A DNA stretch of 35,016 bases, from positions 1-35,016 of the forward strand of contig NZ_JAMQKC010000028.1 of the NCBI RefSeq assembly GCF_028416595.1, in the 5' to 3' direction. The notes beneath the pieces were generated by a model. The model saw only the letters and a list, made by a program, of their open reading frames with translations. It was not told the DNA's origin and ran no database searches. The position numbers and the translations under genes are program-made. This document shows, piece after piece, positions 1 to 7,344 of this stretch (position 1 is the first letter of the stretch; every line of letters begins with the position of its first letter). The stretch comes from Aquibacillus salsiterrae. GTDB lineage: Bacteria > Bacillota > Bacilli > Bacillales > Amphibacillaceae.

Positions 1-52
1 CATGAAGGGGATCGAAGCAGCACTAGAGGGAAAGCCTTTCTTACCTCTCTAA
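1..52 (+). CDS. C-terminal end of an upstream gene (partial)
   Basis: The last 17 codons of an open frame (codons begin at position 2) end in TAA at 50-52, giving a C-terminus of MKGIEAALEGKPFLPL. A strong terminator follows 17 bp later, which supports this as a real gene end. The ATG at position 2 is probably internal rather than a start, because no ribosome binding site can be seen before the window edge. Too little is present to name the product. Confidence 0.6.
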   Translation, partial: MKGIEAALEGKPFLPL

Positions 53-68
53 TTACAATTATTTTTCA

Positions 69-90
69 GGGGTGCTCCGCACCCCTTTTT
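69..90 (+). terminator. Rho-independent terminator of the upstream gene
   Basis: GGGGTGC and GCACCCC form a perfect 7-bp GC-rich stem with a TCC loop, followed by TTTTT. It lies 17 bp after the stop codon of the partial gene at the window start. Confidence 0.9.
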
Positions 91-402
91 GCCATGCGTT
101 TTTTCTGAGTACCTGAATAGTTACCTTCTTTTTACAACAAATACATTGTATGTTTATTATTTGCATTTTACTTTTGGTTCATATAGAAAAAGGAACCAAA
201 GTGATTTTTCTCTATCAGGAACCTCTTACTATCAACAATAATAATCGTTTTAGATGGTAAAGAAATTTTGTTGAAAAAGTATAGAAAAATGCTTAATTGT
301 TTAGTACCGAGAGTAAGGAACCAACCAATTACACTTTTAAATGAAGGACAGAGTTAACTTGGCTAATTTTATAATTAGTTATCACGTTTTATCTTATATA
401 AA
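91..402. other. Intergenic stretch left of the IS1380-family element
   Basis: AT-rich sequence without a convincing gene. It contains a weak inverted repeat, TTTGGTTC at 173-180 and GAACCAAA at 193-200, followed by a short T run. It ends in ATAAA (398-402), the left copy of the target duplication of the adjoining insertion sequence. Before that insertion this stretch was continuous with 3678-3890. Confidence 0.6.
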
Positions 403-414
403 CCTGAATTTCGA

Positions 415-451
415 GTCTGTGGATAAATCAACTTATCCACAGACCTTGTTT
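415..451 (+). terminator. Terminator-like hairpin made of two inverted DnaA boxes, inside the left end of the IS
   Basis: GTCTGTGGATAA (415-426) and TTATCCACAGAC (433-444) form a perfect 12-bp stem with a 6-nt loop, followed by CTTGTTTTT on the + strand. Each arm contains a perfect 9-bp DnaA box, TGTGGATAA at 418-426 and TTATCCACA at 433-441. As a terminator it would stop + strand transcription running into the element antisense to its transposase. Whether DnaA binds here is unknown. Confidence 0.6.
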
Positions 452-1801
452 TTAAATCATTGGATATTATTTACATAAATGGGTGCAATAACTCCAATTT
501 TTATTATGTTTTTGTAAAATGCCTGTAACTTCCCCCTCCCCATTTAAGAGGCTTCTTTGGAAATATTTAACTGGTAATTATCATTCTAATTGCTGAATTT
601 TCTGTAGCATTTTAGCCAACTATCAAAACGAGTAAATGTATTGCTGATTTTGAGTTTCCATTGTCTTGCATGTGTAACTAGAATAGCTGGAATTTCCCAG
701 AATGTTCGCCTAAATCGCGAAATCGTATAAGACGAGAACGCTTCCTCACAACCCTCTTTACAAAACAAAATAAGGATATTATAAGCAATCATTTTCAACC
801 ATAAGTCGGCGAAGTTCGCATAAAATTCTTCACCCGACACATGGTCAGCTCCGAATCCGTTTTTTGCCTCTTTTATGTAGTTTTCCATGCATGCTCGATG
901 GTTGTAAAATCGCCATATTTCGTCGCCTGAATCGGTCATATTTGTGACAATTGCTTGGTATTCCCAAAGGAATTCTTCACTTAAGTATGGCTCTTCAAAA
1001 TCAGATGCTTCCGCCATTCGTATGAGAATAATGCGGCGTGACCTAGACCAAGTTTGGGCACGATGATTTATCTCTGTCCACTCAATAAATTTCGTACCTT
1101 CATACACACGGCACCACTTCTTTTCCAGCCCTTTTTTCACTAGAGATTTGAATAACTTTAACTTTCCTACGTAAAGGATTTCCTTTGGAACTCCAGTATC
1201 TAGATCGCGGTAGTCCTCAAAAAAACTTAGATGTACATCATTTGGAAATCCCTTATCAAATCTGGCCATAACGGATGCACCTGATGGGATGTGCCTTAAT
1301 GATTCGATAGCAGCTTCAACCTTGCCATCTGAGGTGTAAGCTTTACCATTTCGTAGCTCGGCATACAAACATAAGCGACTTCGACCTTCGAATACTAAGA
1401 GAGGATGAAGACTCTTCTTCCCTGGGTTATGTGAATTGTAACCGACTTCAGCCCCTTGTTGATTTCCGTAGACGGTATTAACCGTAGAATCGAAGTCAAG
1501 AATAACCCGATCTTGATCACTTAAAATGCGCTGGGTTAGAGCCATATTCGTGTCTTCTAGTCCCTTTAAATCTTCGTTGGATTTAAAACGCCTAAGGTCA
1601 TTATAATAGGTCGTGTAATCAGGTAGTTTATCCCAATTGAAAAACCTTTTTAGCAAAGTTTCCTCTTCAATATCTTCAAAGTGGGAGATGCGGTCTAGCC
1701 CTAACAACCGGCCTAAAATAAGTGCTAAAGATACATCTGATAATGGATATGTACCATTTTGTTTCTTTATCGAAAGGCTCGCCTCTAACAATCTCTTTAT
1801 A

Positions 1802-3441
1802 GAGGATGTTCAAAAAGTACCCTCTTAAACAAAAAATGAGTATAGCAATATCCGACTATACTTCCATAATTGGAAATGAAAGTAAAATCATTAGAAGGCA
1901 GTATAATTAACTGAATTTTCATTTAACTAATACCTGAAAAAGGGCATACTTCCCCCTTGGACATAAATAGCTTTTTAAAAAAAGAAACTATCCGAAATCA
2001 GATGAAATTTAGACAACCAAAGGTAATGATATTTGTTCGACCTGCTGCCTTTGTAATCCCTTTATCTTTTCAACATGATTGCTAGGCCAGACTGTGGCCC
2101 TGACATGCTTGATGATACGTTTAATCAGGCGAAAAATATCTCTCATGATGAAAAACGATTGTACTTTTTCAGTTGTCTTTACGGGCACCTTTTTATGACG
2201 CAAGACGGAATCTAATTGATTGGATTCATGGGCAAATGCCAGTTCTACTTGCTTTCGAAAACGAAGCATTTCATCCTGCAATTCGGAACCTTGTGGTACA
2301 GGTCCATAAAAGAATGGATTTTCTTTAAATGAGAATCCAAACTGCTTGTCGCAAGTTCCCTGAAGGGGACAAGATATGCATTTGGTTTCATCACCATTAA
2401 ACCAGGACGTATTGGTCTCTTTGTCAAATCCGTCCCAGAGCAAAGCATAACCTTCCTCGCATTCGGGTTTTCCTGTTGGGGAACATGATTCTGGAACGAC
2501 CGTATTCTTTTTAAAGTCTGTTACTACTGCTACATCGTGTTCCAACAAGGATGCTGCCTGATCTTCCGCACTGAAATAGCCTAAATCAGCCACAAGGTAG
2601 TCTATCTTTAGATCGCCAATTTGCTTGAGTTTTTCAACCAATGGAAGTAAAACATCGATGTCAGCGGTATCTGGTGGCAGAATGATGGACAAAAGTACGA
2701 TGGGCCCCGTTGGTGTAGGACATACGATAGAGTGTTTACGATACCCTATAAAAAACTTGTTTTGATTTGCCTTGTTACGTTGAAACCCCACTTTGGCGTC
2801 GGGATCCGAATATGTTTTCTCACAATCGCAAGTTTCTTTATTTTCGCAGTTACAGCGTTTCTTTTTATATCCATTCACAAGTGCATAAACTGACCTAGAA
2901 TCAATGCCAGCAAGCGTTGGTTGTAAAAAGTCATCCAACTTTAATGCTTGACCAATGAGATTAAATAATATTTCATAAAACAACTCTGGTGTAACATATT
3001 TACGAAAATGACTTAAGCTACTGTGAGCAGGCACATCCTTTATGTTTGGTGTGCCAATGAAGTTGCGCCAAGCTTGATTTTTGGGTTCTACGAGCTGTCT
3101 GCATAATTCTCGAAAAGACGTAACTTCTGGGCAAGTAAAATACAAATAATGCATCCGAAAGTATACCCTCGGATCCACAGGAGGACGACCGCCGTACTTA
3201 TAAAGTGGTTTGATTTTCTCTAATAAAATGGAATCGTCTACATGATCTATGTAATCTATGAGTTCAACATCAAACCCGAGTGTGTTATAATAGTGGAAAG
3301 GAATTAGTTCCAATTGTAATTCCATGAAAATGCACCTCGCAAACTGGTATTTTTGGTTGTTTTGTCACTCCAATTTTACCATATTTCGCTAAAGGTGCAT
3401 TTTTTATTTTTGAAGATAGTAGGGGCTTTTTGAACACGCTC
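1802..3441 (-). mobile_element. IS1182-like insertion sequence (intact)
   Basis: A 1640-bp element with imperfect 16-bp terminal inverted repeats: GAGGATGTTCAAAAAG at 1802-1817 and, read inward from the other end, GAGCGTGTTCAAAAAG at 3441-3426. It is flanked by a 5-bp target duplication TTATA at 1797-1801 and 3442-3446. Excising it with one TTATA exactly restores the reading frame of the surrounding transposase, which is independent proof of the boundaries. It carries one complete transposase gene and could still be mobile. The family call rests on transposase layout and element size. Confidence 0.88.
2009..3325 (-). CDS. IS1182-like transposase (DUF772 N-terminus, DDE domain)
   Basis: This 438-residue transposase would catalyse movement of the element around it. 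The N-terminal half carries the DUF772-type motif GGRPPVDPRVYFRMHYLYF near residues 45-64. The DDE core shows likely acidic residues in GIDSRSVYA, in VADLGYFSAED and in the final RKQVELAF segment. Two cysteine clusters stand out: CNCENKETCDCEK in the middle and CISCPLQGTCDKQ towards the C-terminus, the latter typical of this transposase type and a possible metal site. The ATG at 3323-3325 has AGGTGC six bases upstream. The frame is complete and undamaged, so the protein is probably active. It may belong to a neighbouring IS family with the same architecture. Confidence 0.85.
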   Translation of the reverse strand: MELQLELIPFHYYNTLGFDVELIDYIDHVDDSILLEKIKPLYKYGGRPPVDPRVYFRMHYLYFTCPEVTSFRELCRQLVEPKNQAWRNFIGTPNIKDVPAHSSLSHFRKYVTPELFYEILFNLIGQALKLDDFLQPTLAGIDSRSVYALVNGYKKKRCNCENKETCDCEKTYSDPDAKVGFQRNKANQNKFFIGYRKHSIVCPTPTGPIVLLSIILPPDTADIDVLLPLVEKLKQIGDLKIDYLVADLGYFSAEDQAASLLEHDVAVVTDFKKNTVVPESCSPTGKPECEEGYALLWDGFDKETNTSWFNGDETKCISCPLQGTCDKQFGFSFKENPFFYGPVPQGSELQDEMLRFRKQVELAFAHESNQLDSVLRHKKVPVKTTEKVQSFFIMRDIFRLIKRIIKHVRATVWPSNHVEKIKGLQRQQVEQISLPLVV

Positions 3442-3571
3442 TTATATTGATTTTTTCGAGGTAATCAAGGAGAGGCAAAATGCCCCCATACGAAGTTGCA
3501 TGTTCCAATGTGGGTTCGATAGAAACCCTTCCAATACTCGTTTGAAATGTGTTATAATTATTCACCAAAAG

Positions 3572-3632
3572 GTGCTCCTTTCTTTGGCTGATTTGGACTT
3601 CAGTAACCCTATTCTACCAAAGGTTGGAGCAC
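3572..3632 (-). promoter_or_regulatory. Possible RBS-masking hairpin at the 5' end of the IS1380-family element
   Basis: GGAGCAC at 3626-3632 and GTGCTCC at 3572-3578 are perfect 7-bp inverted repeats; outward A/T pairing could extend the stem after a one-base bulge. On the transposase strand the second arm is the ribosome binding site itself (AAAGGAGCAC). A transcript entering the element from outside would contain both arms and could hide the site. A TAGAAT at about 3613-3618 could be a -10 box whose transcript lacks the first arm, but no good -35 is visible. Such protection is known for several IS families; here it is inferred. Confidence 0.4.
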
Positions 3633-3825
3633 TTTTTTATTCTTTTTTTAGATATTGCTTTCGAAATCTAGGATAAATAAAAAAATTGATTCCTCACAAT
3701 ATCTATTTGAAATTTTACTTATCATAATCGGATAATAAAGGTTTCCACACGCTAATCCGAATACCCGAAATTATATGGATGGATAGCCATTTATCATTGT
3801 TTTTCATCCTGGACAGCAACAGGAA

Positions 3826-3848
3826 AGGGCAGAGGCACCCTCTACCCT
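3826..3848 (-). terminator. Probable terminator after yteJ
   Basis: On the minus strand AGGGTAGAGG and CCTCTGCCCT form a 10-bp stem with one G-T pair and a GTG loop, about 44 bp after the yteJ stop. Only three T residues follow the stem, so it may be weak. Confidence 0.5.
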
Positions 3849-3891
3849 TCGACAAATACTAGCATAACCCCGAAATGGAAACCTACACTAC

Positions 3892-4353
3892 TTATTCAAC
3901 TAGTACAACACGAGTATTGCCAACCATGTCGTGAATCCCCTGCTTTTGGTCACTAAAGGCAACAATAATATACAGTAAAGTAGTAATAGCAAAGACACGA
4001 TGAAAGAATCTTCCTACCACCTCTCGAAAAAAGAGGTCCATCCATGTGAGAGGCGCTGCATCCTCCCTAACTACTTTTAGACCAAAAATCATTTTTCCAA
4101 GTGTCTGATGAAACATTTTTGTCATGAAAAGAAAGTACACATAAAAGATGACCGCACTTAACATGCCAGTGGCAGTAAGCAGACCAATATCTATTACCTC
4201 TCCCTCATTAATAAAGCGAAATGGAAGAAGCAGGATGCCGTTTAAACTAAATACAATTAGTAAATCAGCCAAATATGCCCAAAAGCGCATCCAAAATCCT
4301 GCATATCTTACTTTAGCTGGTTCTTCGATATGCTCTACAAGCTGTTCACTCAT
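3892..4353 (-). CDS. yteJ: RDD-family membrane protein, YteJ-like
   Basis: A 153-residue RDD-family integral membrane protein. Hydrophobic stretches lie near residues 22-45, 55-75 and 120-135. The RDD signature region reads RYAGFWMRFWAYLADLLI, with the Arg in MRF and the Asp in LADLL in the expected places, and the C-terminal half has the typical QTLGKMIFGLKVV segment. The biochemical role of the family is mostly unknown; some members are linked to ion or solute transport. It starts 15 bp after the sppA stop with a strong AAGGAGGAGGTG site, so the two genes are surely co-transcribed. The same pair, yteI(sppA)-yteJ, occurs in Bacillus subtilis, where YteJ is linked to SppA function; that is the basis of the symbol. 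Confidence 0.85.
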   Translation of the reverse strand: MSEQLVEHIEEPAKVRYAGFWMRFWAYLADLLIVFSLNGILLLPFRFINEGEVIDIGLLTATGMLSAVIFYVYFLFMTKMFHQTLGKMIFGLKVVREDAAPLTWMDLFFREVVGRFFHRVFAITTLLYIIVAFSDQKQGIHDMVGNTRVVLVE

Positions 4354-4368
4354 TCCGACACCTCCTCC

Positions 4369-5370
4369 TTATTGGGAATATAAATACATCGCCTTTGGTC
4401 CATTGCTTTCGCGAAGTAAATCTTTAATGCCAATCAAATCAGTTTCTGAACCAAACAAACTTTTCATTGTACCACCAAAAAATTGTTGAAAACCAAATCC
4501 TTGTTCATATTCAACAACTTGCGGATTGTTTAGCTGTTGTTCCTTTGTCATCATTGCAATGGTGTCATCTAAGGAACCAAGTTCATCGACGAGGCCGACT
4601 TCTTTTGCTTGTTTTCCGGTATAGACTCGACCATCACCAAGCTCACGCACCCGCTCCTCAGGCATGTTTCGTCCTTCGACAATTACTTGAACAAAATCGT
4701 TGTACATGTCATCTACAATTGTTTGTAAAATCTCTCGTTCACTTTCCGTCATTTCGCGTGACATTGACATGATGTCCTTATATGGTCCACTTTTTATCGT
4801 ATTAAAATCTATCCCCTGTTTATCCGCAAATTCTGCAAAATTAAAGCTTTCCATAATCACACCAATTGAACCAGTAATCGTTGCATTATGTGCAACAATT
4901 TTGTCAGCTGGTGCGGAAATGTAATAACCACCAGATGCCGCAGTATTACCCATTGAAACATAAATAGGCTTATTATATTCCTCTTTAATTTCGATTATTT
5001 TATCACGAATTTCAGCACTTTCGACCACACCACCACCAGGGGTATTGACGCGTAATACGATTCCTTTCACATTCTGGTCTTCTGCCGCTTTGTCAAGCAT
5101 GTCCAAAAACCGTTTGTGGTTATAGGAGCTTGTGTTGATTACACTGCTTGCCGATGCTTCTTGAATCACTCCATTTAAATTGAGCACAGCGATTTTATTA
5201 GTAGTAGACCCTTTCTCTATCACTTTTTCACTTATATCATCATCGAGATCTTCCATCTTAAATACCGACTCAAAATCAGTCGTTGCTACACTAGCAGAAG
5301 CCTGTAACACCACTGAAACAATTAACAATGTCACAGCTATCGCTAATGCAACCCATCTTTTTCGACTCAT
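4369..5370 (-). CDS. sppA: Signal peptide peptidase SppA (serine-lysine protease)
   Basis: SppA is a membrane-anchored protease with its catalytic domain outside the cell membrane. It degrades leftover signal peptides and, in Bacillus, is linked to resistance to lantibiotics and lysozyme. The protein has one N-terminal membrane anchor (about residues 6-24), and the peptidase S49 core follows. The catalytic Ser is residue 146 in NTAASGGYY and the general base Lys is residue 198 in SGPYKD, matching Ser147/Lys199 of the B. subtilis enzyme as I recall it. The open frame extends upstream to 5430, but the ATG at 5368-5370 is preferred because GGAGGG lies five bases before it; this gives 333 residues, the normal family length. 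A degenerate copy of a palindromic repeat sits directly upstream, so the promoter must lie within or beyond it. Confidence 0.93.
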   Translation of the reverse strand: MSRKRWVALAIAVTLLIVSVVLQASASVATTDFESVFKMEDLDDDISEKVIEKGSTTNKIAVLNLNGVIQEASASSVINTSSYNHKRFLDMLDKAAEDQNVKGIVLRVNTPGGGVVESAEIRDKIIEIKEEYNKPIYVSMGNTAASGGYYISAPADKIVAHNATITGSIGVIMESFNFAEFADKQGIDFNTIKSGPYKDIMSMSREMTESEREILQTIVDDMYNDFVQVIVEGRNMPEERVRELGDGRVYTGKQAKEVGLVDELGSLDDTIAMMTKEQQLNNPQVVEYEQGFGFQQFFGGTMKSLFGSETDLIGIKDLLRESNGPKAMYLYSQ

Positions 5371-5393
5371 ATCAACCCTCCATTTCATAGTAA

Positions 5394-5521
5394 GAAAAGC
5401 GTAAGCGCCTTGATAGACTAAGACAGGCATAAGACAAGCCCTGACGTGGCGGTTTTTGCCACAGACGGGCTCGATTTGACCTTAAGGGGGATAGGTACTG
5501 CATGTCGTTCCAGCTTTCTAT
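5394..5521 (+). repeat. Degenerate copy of the GAAAAGCGGAAGCGCC palindromic repeat
   Basis: The stretch starts GAAAAGCGTAAGCGCCTTG, nearly identical to the repeat starts at 17174, 17294 and 17414. Internally it has arms of the type GACGTGGC...GCCACAGACGGGCT that can fold. Its 3' end (GGGGGATAGGTACTG...CCAGCTTTCTA) is a diverged version of the GGGGTAGGCGCTGAAGCT ending of the complete copies. It lies just upstream of the sppA ribosome binding site. Confidence 0.7.
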
Positions 5522-5629
5522 ACTTCTATGAGTATTGACAACATCCAGTTTTCCGATACGTTTTATCTCCAAGCTTTATATGGGACATGAGGACTGTTTA
5601 TTGTCCCTCCCCTTATTTTGATGGATTAG

Positions 5630-6298
5630 TTATTGCTCACCTATTCCTTTGTCCCAGCTGAATCCTATTTCGTTTAGGAAAGCTCGGGCTAGTAAAAGAT
5701 GTCCTGATTCATTTGGATGAACTCGGTCCCATGCTAGTGATGCCGGATAAAGGTTTTCTAATACATGGTTAAACACAGCCTGTGTATCAATAAAATAGCA
5801 ATTATTTTCTTCTGCAACCTGGCGAACAACAGCACCATATTGATCCATCGACTTCCGCATCCAGTCTGCTGGATTTGGCTCGATATAGTATGGCGTCATT
5901 AACACCAACCCTTCAACGTTGGGTTTAGTTTCTTTAACTAAATTGCTTAACGTCTCCATATATTCATCGATGTACACATGTTTTTCTTTAATAAACGGCG
6001 TATCATATTGTCTCCAAACGTCATTGATCCCTATCATGATCGACAACCAATCTGGTTTTTGGTCCTCCACATCCGCTTGCCATCTTTCCTTTAAATTGCG
6101 AACCGTGTTTCCCGATATCCCTTTATTGACAACACGAATTCCTAATTCCGGATACGTCGAGGTGAGGAATGCGCTTACAAGTGATACATAGCCATTGCCT
6201 AATGCACCAAATAGCCCCTCTCCTTCAGGCTTTGCTCGATCACAGTCTGTAATCGAATCCCCAATAAACAATAATTTTTGACCCTGCTTTAATTTCAT
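5630..6298 (-). CDS. SGNH/GDSL hydrolase, Axe2-like acetylxylan esterase
   Basis: A 222-residue cytoplasmic esterase without signal peptide. Block I is FIGDSITD with nucleophile Ser15. Block II Gly63 lies in KGISGNTV, block III Asn92 in IGINDVW, and block V holds Asp191 and His194 in WDRVHP. Length, residue numbers and overall sequence agree with what I recall of Geobacillus stearothermophilus Axe2 (219 residues, Ser15/Asp191/His194), an enzyme that removes acetyl groups from xylo-oligosaccharides after import. AGGAGGC nine bases before the ATG supports the start. It stands alone between sppA and an RDD gene, with no xylanase or xylosidase beside it, so the natural substrate here is inferred. 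Another SGNH acetylesterase activity is possible. Confidence 0.85.
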   Translation of the reverse strand: MKLKQGQKLLFIGDSITDCDRAKPEGEGLFGALGNGYVSLVSAFLTSTYPELGIRVVNKGISGNTVRNLKERWQADVEDQKPDWLSIMIGINDVWRQYDTPFIKEKHVYIDEYMETLSNLVKETKPNVEGLVLMTPYYIEPNPADWMRKSMDQYGAVVRQVAEENNCYFIDTQAVFNHVLENLYPASLAWDRVHPNESGHLLLARAFLNEIGFSWDKGIGEQ

Positions 6299-6663
6299 AT
6301 TTTAACAGCCTCCTAAACTAATAAACTTCCCTCTATTTTACAACCAACCCAACAGTCAGGCAACATGGAAAGGCTCTCCATTTTTTTAAATAGTCGTAAT
6401 ACAGAGAAACTATGGACCAATTATCTCCTAGATTAAATACTTAAAGTGTTCACGGCACAAGCGAACAAACAGCACACTAATGGCTTCAAACATTACAACA
6501 AACGCCAAAGACGTCCGGGCCGGATAGCATGACGTCTATACTAGCGTGTTATTTTCACAAAATGATTCATAGCTCACATGAAAAAGCACGTGAATTATTT
6601 TATCCTTCATTCACGTGCTTAAAACTTCTTATTGTATTTCTGCTATTCATTTTCCATTGCATT
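6299..6663. other. Intergenic stretch between the esterase and RDD genes
   Basis: No gene was recognised. The right part carries the RDD gene terminator. Around 6508-6540 lies a GC-richer patch containing GACGTC twice in an otherwise AT-rich stretch; its meaning is unclear. An open + strand frame from 6529 overlaps the terminator and the RDD gene and has no family resemblance. Confidence 0.5.
6581..6620 (-). terminator. Terminator of the RDD-family gene
   Basis: AAGCACGTGAAT (6584-6595) and ATTCACGTGCTT (6609-6620) form a perfect 12-bp stem with a 13-nt loop. On the minus strand it is followed by a T run (6585-6581). It lies 43 bp after the stop of the RDD gene. Confidence 0.88.
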
Positions 6664-7080
6664 TTACTCAGGCGTATTTTTCGTTACATAGGTTTTGGCA
6701 ATGAAATCATGAACCGCTCGCTTATCCTCCCTAATCGCCACCATGAAAACACTACAAATGAATGCGATTCCAAAGGTAATAATGTAAACAAAACCAGCTA
6801 CTAAATATCTCATTAACATTGTACCAATTGTAACGTTACTTCCATCCAATTTAACAATTCGATTGCCCGCTACTTTTCTTCCAATCGTATAGCCCGACCA
6901 AATAACCGGTACAATCAAGTAATAGAGTGCTGAAAGTAAATCAATCGGATTATAGCCTTCATTTTTAAAGCCACCATAAACAATAGCCGAAATTAAACTG
7001 ATCACAATACTTAATATAATCCCGTCAACTAAAGCAGAACCAAATCTGTTCCAAAAACCAGCTGGATTATTAACATTCAA
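6664..7080 (-). CDS. RDD-family membrane protein
   Basis: A small integral membrane protein of the RDD family. The diagnostic region is NPAGFWNRFGSALVDGII, with the Arg and Asp of the RDD core, followed by three or so hydrophobic segments and the usual GRKVAGNRIVKLDG stretch. The open frame runs upstream to 7176, but residues 1-32 of that longer version are polar and unlike the family. A TTG at 7078-7080, six bases after GAGGGTG, gives a 138-residue protein starting with NVNNPAGFW, which fits the family better. An ATG start further upstream cannot be excluded. It is transcribed alone, and no function can be assigned. It is not a recent duplicate of the yteJ-like gene, as the sequences differ strongly outside the core. 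Confidence 0.78.
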   Translation of the reverse strand: MNVNNPAGFWNRFGSALVDGIILSIVISLISAIVYGGFKNEGYNPIDLLSALYYLIVPVIWSGYTIGRKVAGNRIVKLDGSNVTIGTMLMRYLVAGFVYIITFGIAFICSVFMVAIREDKRAVHDFIAKTYVTKNTPE

Positions 7081-7286
7081 GTAGACACCCTCTTCCTTTT
7101 TCAATTTTTTAGCATATTTTACCATATGCGAACATTGTTCAATCATTCCTATTTTATGAATACTATCAAATATCATGAAAGATTACATCGTTACTGTGTG
7201 GCTGTTTTTTCCTTTACCCTAAAAATAATGTAAAAAGGGAACGAAACACGGGGCTGCTTTCTTGTCCCAAACCTAAAAACAGACCA

Positions 7287-7320
7287 AGGGCCAGGTATAC
7301 AAATCGTTATACCTGGCCCT
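7287..7320 (-). terminator. Terminator-like hairpin after the ABC exporter operon
   Basis: AGGGCCAGGTATA (7287-7299) and TATACCTGGCCCT (7308-7320) form a perfect 13-bp stem with an 8-nt loop. On the minus strand the T run comes a few bases later (TGGTCTGTTTTT). It starts 24 bp after the stop of the second ABC gene. Confidence 0.75.
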
Positions 7321-7344
7321 ATTAAATCAAATCCTACTATCATT

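Larger units (their letters stand above)
586..3565 (-). pseudogene. IS1380-family transposase, split at codon 40 by IS insertion
   Basis: This would be the DDE transposase that cuts and rejoins the ends of its own element. The 5' part runs from a GTG at 3563-3565 (AAAGGAGC eight bases upstream) down to 3442. The 3' part continues from 1801 to a TAG at 586-588. Removing the inserted element and one copy of the duplicated TTATA restores one open frame of 444 codons plus stop, a usual family length. The join reads KINIKRLLEASL. The remaining frame holds the family hallmarks ILDFDST, YNSHNPGKKSLHPLL, ARFDKGF and YIKEAKNGFG, which carry the likely catalytic D, D and E. No other stop or frameshift was seen, so inactivation seems due to the insertion alone. 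A TTG at 1789-1791 leaves a 401-codon open frame, but it lacks the N-terminus and is unlikely to be functional. Confidence 0.9.
403..3672 (-). mobile_element. IS1380-family insertion sequence, interrupted by an IS1182-like element
   Basis: The terminal inverted repeats are CCTGAATTTCGA at 403-414 and, read from the other side, CCTAGATTTCGA at 3661-3672, with 10 of 12 positions identical. The element is flanked by a 5-bp direct repeat ATAAA at 398-402 and 3673-3677. Without the 1640-bp inserted element and its 5-bp duplication it would be 1625 bp, a normal size for the IS1380 family. The CCTAGATT tip resembles the end of ISEcp1, a member of that family (from memory). Its single gene, on the minus strand, is split, so the copy cannot make its own transposase. 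The well-preserved ends could still be mobilised in trans by another copy. Confidence 0.88.

Noticed and set aside
415-444. Replication origin (DnaA boxes)
   Set aside because: Only two boxes in a hairpin inside an insertion sequence, with no box cluster, no AT-rich unwinding region and no dnaA or rep gene.
5371-5430. N-terminal extension of SppA
   Set aside because: It would be encoded by the repeat element, and the ATG at 5370 has the ribosome binding site.
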